From the IMG/VR virus record IMGVR_UViG_3300025168_000897, positions 1 to 20,231 of that record: a stretch of 20,231 bases of DNA; one strand, 5' to 3'. Within the stretch, counting starts at the first letter, position 1. Each line of letters starts with the position of its first letter. The DNA comes from a virus. The translations under genes were made by a program, and so were the position numbers. The notes beneath the pieces were generated by a model, which made no database searches, was not told the origin of the DNA, and was given only the letters and a program-made list of their open reading frames with translations. Positions 7,258 to 16,100 of this stretch are shown here, in pieces.

Positions 7258-7725
7258 ATGGATAAGCTTTTTGACCATATAAAAGAAAGAGAAGGATACA
7301 AGCAAAGCGTGTACTTAGATGTTTTAGGTAAAGCAACGTGTGGTATTGGACATCTTTTAAGTAAGGATGAAAAAGAAAAATATCCTGTAAAGTCTTTAGT
7401 TTCAAAAAAAGTTATAGATAGTTGGTTTAAAAAAGATATTAAAACTGCAATGGACGCATCTAATACACAAATGAAATTATTAGAATTAATAGATGAAGAT
7501 TTTAAAATAGCTTTAATATCTGTTAATTACCAATTAGGTACTAGTTGGCATAAGAAGTTTCCGATGACATGGAAGTTATTAAAAGCAAAGCATTATGATG
7601 ATGCTATAAAAGAATTATTATATAGAAACCCACCAGAAATGGACCCTTCTACATGGAAAGAACAAACTCCAGTAAGAGTTGAAGACTTTGTAGAGGCAAT
7701 AGAGAGAATTAAGGAGATAGCGTAA
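7258..7725 (+). CDS. Endolysin, T4-type lysozyme (GH24)
   Basis: A 155-aa enzyme of the T4 lysozyme/GH24 muramidase family, which cuts the N-acetylmuramic acid to N-acetylglucosamine bond of peptidoglycan. From ATG 7258 the catalytic triad is seen as E12 (KEREGY), D21 (VYLDVLG) and T27 (KATCGIGHLL). The spacing is identical to E11-D20-T26 of T4 lysozyme. The C-terminal lobe matches too: NYQLGTSWHKKFPMTWKLL and a QTPVRVEDF segment corresponding to the T4 'QTPNRA' region. The length is normal. The frame is open further upstream, with ATGs at 7216 and 7180. Start 7258 was chosen because homology begins there and GAAGA precedes it, but 7216 would add MIFSAIFKKKEDRF and is possible. No clear signal peptide, so it depends on the holin for export. 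Confidence 0.9.
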   Translation: MDKLFDHIKEREGYKQSVYLDVLGKATCGIGHLLSKDEKEKYPVKSLVSKKVIDSWFKKDIKTAMDASNTQMKLLELIDEDFKIALISVNYQLGTSWHKKFPMTWKLLKAKHYDDAIKELLYRNPPEMDPSTWKEQTPVRVEDFVEAIERIKEIA

Positions 7726-8228
7726 TGGCTCAAGATAAAAAGAAAAAAGGAACAGGAAGAGATTTAATGATGGGATTACCTGGTCAAGCATATTTTGGAG
7801 ATGACCCAATATTAGAAGGAACAGGTCAACCAGGAGAATTAGCTAATACTCCTGCAACACCCGATTCTGTGTTTTCACAAGAACAAAAAATGCAACAAGA
7901 AGGAATAAATCAAGACCCTGCGTTAGAAGGTACAGGACAACCAGGTGAATTATATGGTACGCCCGATGAACCTAGCGAGCAAATGATACAAGATATGGAA
8001 GAAAAAAGAATTATATCTGAAGGTGGAGAATCGTTTCAAGAATTTCAAGATCAAAACATGGAAACACCAGCAGAGTATATTCATAGAATGCAAGCTGAAA
8101 CAGTGTATCATATGCATAGAAAAAAAGATTTTGAACTTAATAAAGATATAAATTTTGATTACTACCTTAACAAAGGGTGGAATTTAACAAAAAGATTAAA
8201 TAACGAAAATGACAAAACATACAGTTAA
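7725..8228 (+). CDS. Putative virion protein with tandem DP-LEGTGQPGEL repeat
   Basis: A 167-aa hydrophilic protein. The N-terminus is lysine-rich (MAQDKKKKGTGRDLMMGLPG). The middle holds two copies of a 17-residue element, DPILEGTGQPGELANTP (residues 27-43) and DPALEGTGQPGELYGTP (64-80), separated by a Gln-rich spacer. The C-terminal half is charged and helical and ends near YYLNKGWNLTKRLNNENDK. The ATG is coupled to the lysozyme stop (TAATG), with AAGGAG at 7711-7716. The repeated Pro/Gly-rich element looks like a flexible peptide that could dock on a repeated partner in the virion. No known family is recognised. Confidence 0.6.
   Translation: MAQDKKKKGTGRDLMMGLPGQAYFGDDPILEGTGQPGELANTPATPDSVFSQEQKMQQEGINQDPALEGTGQPGELYGTPDEPSEQMIQDMEEKRIISEGGESFQEFQDQNMETPAEYIHRMQAETVYHMHRKKDFELNKDINFDYYLNKGWNLTKRLNNENDKTYS
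7803..7964 (+). repeat. Imperfect 51-base coding duplication (7803-7853 and 7914-7964)
   Basis: Two in-frame 51-base units encode DP[I/A]LEGTGQPGEL..TP and differ at four of 17 residues. Many codons differ only at third positions (for example gaaggaacaggtcaacca versus gaaggtacaggacaacca), so the peptide rather than the DNA appears conserved. Confidence 0.8.
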
Positions 8229-8239
8229 GGAGTAATATT

Positions 8240-8770
8240 ATGCCATGGGTAGGAACAGCAATTTCATTAGGAACTTCAGCGTATTCTTATTGGAAAGATC
8301 AAAAAGATACGCAAGATATAATTGACAGGGTGAAACCTAGTACAGATAGAGCTTTAGATGCTATTAATAGAGGAATGGACAACACAAAAGATTTTTACGG
8401 TAGTCAAGAAAGAACAATGGATACAGATGATTCTATTTATATGAATGACTTAGAAAGCAAACTAAAATATAATACCAATCAAACTGCAGAAAGTACTAGA
8501 GGTGTTGCTAATATGCAGTATTCAGCTGGAGCAGAATCAAAGTATGAAATGGCTACAAATGAAGCTAACATTGGGTTTGGTAGAGAAACACAAATGCTTT
8601 CTCAAGCTAAGTCACAAAGAAAACAAAGTTTGCTGCAACGTTTGTATGATTATGATGCAACTAGAAATCAAGTTATTTCATCAGCAAATCAAGCAGGCTA
8701 TCTTTCTGCTGGTCAAAGTGATGACCCTGGTTATCAAAAGTTAATACAACAAGCTAGTTCAATAGTTTAA
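8240..8770 (+). CDS. Putative internal virion (ejection-type) protein, function unknown
   Basis: A 176-aa, mostly helical, Gln/Ser/Asn-rich protein. Its N-terminus MPWVGTAISLGTSAYSYWKD is moderately hydrophobic. The rest alternates polar and small residues (TRGVANMQYSAGAESKYEMA) and ends in SDDPGYQKLIQQASSIV. The ATG is preceded by a strong AAGGAG (8227-8232). It lies directly before two larger proteins with ejection-protein character. Size and composition fit the small internal head proteins that leave the capsid with DNA in podoviruses, but this is by analogy only. No motif proves it. Confidence 0.55.
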   Translation: MPWVGTAISLGTSAYSYWKDQKDTQDIIDRVKPSTDRALDAINRGMDNTKDFYGSQERTMDTDDSIYMNDLESKLKYNTNQTAESTRGVANMQYSAGAESKYEMATNEANIGFGRETQMLSQAKSQRKQSLLQRLYDYDATRNQVISSANQAGYLSAGQSDDPGYQKLIQQASSIV

Positions 8771-8782
8771 AAAGGAGACAGA

Positions 8783-10174
8783 ATGAATATTTACGATGTA
8801 GTAACGCAAAGAAGAAAAGCTTTTAGGGATATGTTTGTAGCTTTAAAAGATTTTGCAGAGCCAACAGAACGAGAAAAAATGGCAACACAACATGCTATTA
8901 ATATGAGAGAAATGGCTCAAAGAGCAAAACTAGACTTAGAAACTGATATGATGAAATCTACTCAAGGCTTTGTTGAACAAATGAAGTTAGATGGTATAGA
9001 GTATGATAGAGACATTGAAAAACTAGGCCTTAGCATGCACGCACAATTAACACGAGACAATCAATTACATAACAATGCTCTAGAACTAGAAAAACTGCGT
9101 GTTTCAAATGATACGACGGCTGCTGGGACACTTAGAAAGCAGACTAAAACAGATTTAGTAGAAGCAGAAAATAAAGTTAAGAACGATGCATTTATAGCGT
9201 ATTCTGGAGCAAGTGGTACACGTACTGCTGCAGGGTGGGAGGCTTATTCACAACAATTGAGTACAGCTACTCGAGGTGATAACGATGAAAAAAGAGATTT
9301 TCAAATGCCCGACCCTAGCTTTAGAACATTTTTTGCTGAAGTGGGAACAGGAGCATGGAAAGGTGGAGTTGGCGTTTCAACACTTGGAATGATCGGTGGA
9401 CCACCGATTGCAGCAGTAGGTGGTGTATTAGGTGCTGTAGGAGGTGGTATTAAAGGTGCTTATGACTACACTGTGGGTAGAGGCGACATTACTAATCTTC
9501 AACCTGCTTTTGGGTGGGTTGCTAAAGGTTCAAGCGATATAGCTCATACTGGTCTTTTTGAAAAAGGTACTTATAGAGACGATGAAAAAAAACTAAGAGC
9601 TAAGAAAAAAGAAGACGGTCGTACCGCTATGTTTAGTGATGAAGATATTGAAGATATGATTAGTAGAATGGAATATCAAGATTACGACGCAACTATAGCT
9701 TTTGAAATGTGGTATCCCGAAGGAGTACAAACAGCCGACGGAATGCAATATGCACTTGGTGGCTTAGATCTTGCAATAAATGCTAACTACCAAGAGGATT
9801 ATTCACATATGTTTCCATGGATGGGATCAAAATCAGAGCAAGAAGCGAAAAAAGATACAGTTAAACTTAAAATGCCTAGAAATATGTTATCTGAAAAGAA
9901 CTCTGCTATGTATGGAAATTATCGTTTAATTGAACATACTTTAAACAATTCTTTAAGTGATAAAACTATAGCACTGGTAGGAATACAATTAGGTGCAGAA
10001 GCAGAAAATTTGCTAAAACAAAAGCAATATCAAATGAAGGCTAAGAAAAAACATTATGAAGACTATTCGACGCAAAACGACGCCGACATAAGAAACGGTG
10101 GAGTAGTAGACTTGTCTGACCATGAATATATTATAAGTAAAGCTAATACTACAGTAACAACTATTGGACAATAA
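8783..10174 (+). CDS. Putative internal/ejection protein with glycine-zipper hydrophobic segment
   Basis: A 463-aa protein. Residues 1-135 form long charged helices (QHAINMREMAQRAKLDLETD), probably coiled coil. Residues about 186-228 form a Gly/Ala-rich hydrophobic stretch (GTGAWKGGVGVSTLGMIGGP, then IAAVGGVLGAVGGGIKGAYD) with repeated GxxxG spacing, as seen in membrane-inserting or channel-forming segments. The C-terminal half is soluble and charged. A strong AAGGAG at 8772-8777 drives its start. Its stop overlaps the start of the giant gene (TAATG), so the two are made together. Ejection proteins that form a trans-envelope conduit often combine long helices with such segments, hence the call. 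No named family is recognised. Confidence 0.6.
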   Translation: MNIYDVVTQRRKAFRDMFVALKDFAEPTEREKMATQHAINMREMAQRAKLDLETDMMKSTQGFVEQMKLDGIEYDRDIEKLGLSMHAQLTRDNQLHNNALELEKLRVSNDTTAAGTLRKQTKTDLVEAENKVKNDAFIAYSGASGTRTAAGWEAYSQQLSTATRGDNDEKRDFQMPDPSFRTFFAEVGTGAWKGGVGVSTLGMIGGPPIAAVGGVLGAVGGGIKGAYDYTVGRGDITNLQPAFGWVAKGSSDIAHTGLFEKGTYRDDEKKLRAKKKEDGRTAMFSDEDIEDMISRMEYQDYDATIAFEMWYPEGVQTADGMQYALGGLDLAINANYQEDYSHMFPWMGSKSEQEAKKDTVKLKMPRNMLSEKNSAMYGNYRLIEHTLNNSLSDKTIALVGIQLGAEAENLLKQKQYQMKAKKKHYEDYSTQNDADIRNGGVVDLSDHEYIISKANTTVTTIGQ

Positions 10175-13100
10175 TGAGTAAAGAATACTACATGAAATTA
10201 GCTTCTAGCGGAGCTATAACTGAAGCTCAATTAATGCAATCTATGCAGGCAATGTATAGAAGCAATCCTCGTAACTTTACTATGGAAGAAGTTGATTATC
10301 TAGAAAAATATAACGAACAAGTTAATCAAGCTTTCAATAGAAATATGGAAGCTGAAGATGGTAAAATACTTGAAGGCGTTAATCAATTTATATCAGGTGT
10401 CGTAGAAGGGTTTACTACACTTGGTTGGGCAGACGAAACAGATAAGCAAGGACATGCATTGGCTAATAAAATAGGTCACTTTATCGGTTTTGCTCCAGAT
10501 ATTATTGCTGGAGTAGTAACAGGTGGTCTTTCAGCGTCATTAACAGCAGCAAAACTTGGTGGAAAATTAGGTACAAAGCATATGTCTAAATCTGCTAAAA
10601 AGAAATTAGGCAGCAGTATTGCTAAGCAACAAGCTAGAAATGATAATCTTCAAGATAAAATAGGTCAAATACAGCAAACAGCTGGTGCATGGGGTAAAGA
10701 AAAAATACCATTTTTAGTTACTGAAGGTGAAGGTGGTTCTTTAGCACTAAGGTCTGTTCCAATGAGAGCTGCTGATTATCTTTTAGGTCAATCAAAAGCT
10801 AAAGCAGGTGCAATGGGTATAAATGCAGCTAAATATTTTGGTAAACACGGTGAAATTGCTTCAGATATATTAATTGATAAAGGTGTTCATCTAGGTCTTG
10901 CTTTAGGAGTTTCTTCTATATGGGAAGGACCTAAAGCAGCTTCTGAAGCTGCAGTACATGGAACTATTGCTGGTATTGTATTTGGTGGTGTTGGTAATTA
11001 TATGAATTTTGGTAAAATGTTAAGTAGTAGTAATTCTCTTGTCAGGAAAAATGGAGAAACTTTATTACGTGATAAAGCTGCTAAAATAAGTAGAGAAGGT
11101 GGACAAGCACTAGATTTCCTTGTAAAAGGTACTGCTGGTGCTTCATATACAGGTTTTATGGCCAAGGATGCTCCTTTACCAGACCAAGTTTATGAATTGA
11201 TGCTAGGGTTCTTCTTCGGTGCTTCATCACGACCATGGGCCGAAATTCAACGAACAAAATTGGTTAATCAACATAGCAAAGAAATCTTTGAAGAAATGAC
11301 ACCTTATATAGCAATTGATAAAGCTACGGGAAAACCTGTATGGAATGAAAGTACTGGTAAACGAGAATTAACACCTATAGAAATTGAAGAGCTAAAAACT
11401 TTATCAAAACCAGGTGTAGAATTAGATAAATTTCAAGAAAAAAAATTAGATGATTTGCGAAATAAACAGTTTGAGTTTGATAAAAAGAATAAAGAAAACG
11501 AAGATATCATTGGAGTTATTCCAGTCGATATAACTACTTTTGATTTTTATAAAGAAGCGCATCCTCAAGTTCAAGCTGAATTAAAAAAATTCGAAGGTAG
11601 AGTTTTACAACAAGTGTATGAAAGAAATATGGAACCATGGGATATACTTTTAAAGAAATTATATGAAAAATCAGAAGAAAGTGTTGAGATAAAAGAAAAG
11701 TTAACAGAAATAGATTTTAGTGCTCAATTAATTAAAATTAGAAATGATATAATGGCAGAAAGAAAAAGAACAAATCTAGAAGAGCAAATTGAAGGAACAG
11801 TTCTTACGAGTGGAGAATTATCACAAACAGTTGATAAAGATGGTAATGTAGAGTTTTCTTATATCCCAGGTGGTCCAAAATGGAAAAGACCTGCTATTGA
11901 AGAAGCAAAAGATACTTTGTTTGTTTATGCAGACAATGTTAAGGGAGATACAGTATCTGAAGCTTCTACAGAAGCTCGTGGATTAGATAATAGTACTTTT
12001 ATTAGAGCTAATAACTCTAAAACTGAACAATGGACAGATAAAACTTTTAAAGAAAATAAAAAATCTATTGATGAAGATATTACTTTAATTGAACAAAAGA
12101 TGAAAAAAGGTAATTTTGATATGATCGCCATTATGGATGTACCTATTAATATTGCTACTAATGCACCAAAGACAGCAAAATATTTAGCTAAAAAACTAGG
12201 AACACTTAGAAAAACACATGGATTTAAAGGAATAAAAGTTTACTCTGGTGGAGCTACAGGGGCCGATAGTATATTTAATAATATTCTTGCTAAATATAAT
12301 ATTAAAGTAACGCATTATTATGGAGAAGGTGGTAAAAAACCTATAAAAGGTAATACTGAAATTAGCAAAGATGAATTAAGAGCCGCCGATGAACACATAT
12401 CTAAAGCTAATGATACATTAGACAGAGATATAAGCAAACTTTCTGATTATTCTTTAAACTTATTAAGAAGAAATTGGTTTCAAATAAAAGATGTAGACCA
12501 AGTTATTGCTATTGGTCAAATTGAAAAAAATGTAGTAGATGGAGGCACTGCTTGGGCTGTGCAAATGGCTATTGATGCAGGTGGTAAAGAAGTTCTTGTT
12601 TATGATGTTATAGCAAAAAGATGGAATAGATGGGATGCTGACAGAGGAATATTTAAACCAACGGATTCTATTCCAACACTAGCTAAAAGTTATGCTGCAA
12701 TAGGTTCTAGAAAAGTAGGACAAGAATATGTAGGTAAGACTAAACTTACAGAGTCGTGGAAAGCTGCTGAAGGAGCAATTGAAGAATTAATAACATATAA
12801 TTATGGTGATTCAAGAAATCCTTATCCAGAACTTACTGACACCATTGTAACTTCAAGAAAAATAAAAAATAATCCAAATCGTATTAACGACGATGATTCA
12901 GTGAGAACTGGTAGAGCTGAGTTTGACGAAGAACCTGGAGAAGAGTTTAGTACTAGAGATGGTAATACCGATATTGAAGAACACTTACAATACAATGCAC
13001 CAGAAATTAAAACTCAAATAATAAAAAAACTTAAAAAAGAAGCTTGGAACGCTGAAAGTAAACAAGAATTTTTAGATAAAGTAACTCCAATATTAAAAGA

Positions 13101-16100
13101 TATGGGTGTTGTTGCTGATTTAGAATCAGCATTAAGTAAATATTATAATTTCCATGGAAATAGTATGACAGAACCTACCATGGCAATAGCTATTACTGTA
13201 GTGGAACAAAAACCCAATAAAAAAGGTAAGGTTTATCCTAAATGGGATGCAGTAGATATTATTGCAACTCCTACTACAGATAGACAGGGTAAATCATTAC
13301 TTGAAAATAGACCAGAAAGTATTACTAATTTAGCTTATGGTAGAAAAGTTGCTTTTTATATTGATTATATAGACCAACAAGGTCAAAAAAGTTATTATAC
13401 AAAAGATTTTGATGATTTAAACTTTGGTAATCGAGGTTCAGATTATCATTTAGGATTTACTCCGTGGAATATACAGAAAATAAATGATGTATTACGAAAT
13501 AAAGAATGGATAAGTAAAGCTTTTCCCGAAGAAGTATATACACTTAAATCAGGAGAAGAAGTAAATACTGTACCAGGAGCTTATATATTTACACTACCTA
13601 AAGATAAAAAAACTATGGAAATTAGAAGGATTCCATGGCAAACAGTAACTTCGAAATTACCTAATCACATACCAAAGTCTTTAATAAATTCAATAAGACA
13701 ATCTCTTATGGATACTTATAGAGCAAATGGCGGTAGAGTATTAACAGCTTCACCGTTTTTTAATAATGTTATAACTGACATGGGTGGTAAAACTCAAGGA
13801 ATACAAAAAGATAGAAGGTTTCCAAAACAAAATCGTCAAAGTTTTTTTGCTGAAAATAAACGTGCTTTAGAATGGGGAAATGCAGAAAATAAAAAAAGAC
13901 TTGAAGAACAAATTATGTCTAACATGATATATGAATTACAGGAGCATGGATTTTTAAATAAAGATTTATCAAAAGTTAACAGAGATATGTACGCAGAAGC
14001 ATTAGATGCTTATTACGAATTACCACCTATTACAAATATTCAACAATGGAATAAATATAGAGCATTATATAGAGGTAATGGTAGACAGCTTAGTAATGAA
14101 GAAGTATTTAAAGCTTTAGGAAAAGATACGTTGAGAGCTATAGCAGTAGAAGATATCGAAATATCAGATATAGAGTTTCTTGCTGAAAGATTAAAAGTGT
14201 CTGAAGGAGAAGTAGAGTCTTATATAAGTAATATAGCTAACACTGATGGTGCTATTGGTGCTTCTCATAAGCTAATGAAATATATAGGTAAAGACACTGA
14301 AACACCAGGAAGAAGTTCTGTTAAGCCTGTAATTGTAAAATATGGTGAAGTAGATGGTATTGGTTTAATTTTAGGTAAAGCTGGTATGTTTTCAGTATCA
14401 AAAGAATTAAATACATGGATGGAGTCTAAAGGATATGATTTAATTATTAGAAAGTCTGCTTTAAAGGGAGATGCTCGAGTTGACATTGGACGATTAAAAA
14501 CAGAACAAGATAAAGATAATCCAAGTGAATATATTTATGGCGAAGAAATAGAAGCGCAGCCTTTTGATTTAAATCCATCAGATATTCGTATTATTGATAG
14601 TGAAATTGAAATGTCTCAAGAAAGAGGAACAAAAAATATTAGGTCGCACAAAGGTGTTTGGAATAAAATAAATAATAAATTCGGTGAACCTTTTCAAGAA
14701 GCTTGGAATAGATTAATAGATAAACAATTAAATCCAGACCCCGATTTTGATTCAGCTGTTGACCCAAAGTCGTATGTTTCTAGGCCAGAACAATCTTTAA
14801 TAGATGGTACAATAAAAAGCAATCCTAATAAAATTACTAGCGATACTATTGATAGATTGAGTACACATAAAATACAAGAGGTTGTTAATAAACACGCTGA
14901 TACTGAACTGATGATAGATATTGTTAAGGCTATCATGGGTTATAGTGGTAGAAAAACTAATTTATCTGATATTTTTGAAAAAGCTCAAGATCAAACCCAC
15001 AATCTTCAAGAAAGAAAGATAATGCAAGATGTATTGAAGCAACTAGATTATAATCCAATATATATGTCAAGAGCTGATGTAGCACCTTATATAGAAACTA
15101 CTATTAAAAATTATTTATTTGCAAGATTTCAAAGACCTATAGTTGAACGTGGATTTGATTATACTAGAAGTCATTCTGCTGAAGAAATTTTCATAAACAA
15201 GAATCCTGAACTATTTAAAGATGGAAGTAATGATAAGTTCTTTTTAAATGAAGGACACAGAACTGATGAAATTATAGTTAGACAAACGGATGGTAGTACT
15301 AAATATATGGAATTGGGTAGAGCTTTTGACCTATACAATGGAACAGCCCTTGATAAGAATGGAAACGTAGTAAAAATAGGTAAAAAAGCAAAAGAATTGC
15401 TTTACCAAGACTTACATTATGTTATTACAAGAGCTCCTCAAGCTGGTAATAGTGGAATGCAATCTCTTCTATTTTCAGGATTTACTGGAGTAGAGGGAAG
15501 AGGTTACATATCTAATGCAAAAACTTATAGAGATTTAAACGGAATGGACGTAGATATAGATGCTGTATCTGGATATCAGTCATTGGAATGGGCTATAAAA
15601 GAAGGATTTAAAAATCCAGAAGTAGCAAATGAATTGGTAGGTAAAAAAATGATGGATTTAGATGTTTACAATACTGGTAAAGAAGCTAATTCTCTTAAAT
15701 TAAAAGAAATATTAGCACAAAATTTAGGTCTTATTGATGGAGAAGTTAATGGGAGTTTATTAAATTTTTATTTTAAATCTAATCCTAAATATGTTGATAT
15801 AGATAAAGCAGCTGTTTCAACAATATTTCATCCTTGGTGGAGAATGGAACAAGGAAAAGAATCTCAAATAGGTAAAGATAATATTGGTATAGTTACAGAT
15901 AACTTAACTTACTTTAGTCAATTAGCTACTTCCATAGAACAGTATGGACCAAAAAAATATGATTTACTTTCTGGTTCAAAAGAAACAGAAGGGTATGAAA
16001 TAGATTTAAGAAAAACATTTGATAGCCCTACTCTTTCATCGGACCGATATGCACCTTATGTATCAAGTTATGTAGGAAAACATAAACTCAATATTACAGA

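Noticed and set aside
8502-8744. 80-codon + strand frame inside the 176-aa gene
   Set aside because: It is fully nested in a better supported frame with a strong AAGGAG site, and its Cys/Met/Lys-rich product shows no family features.
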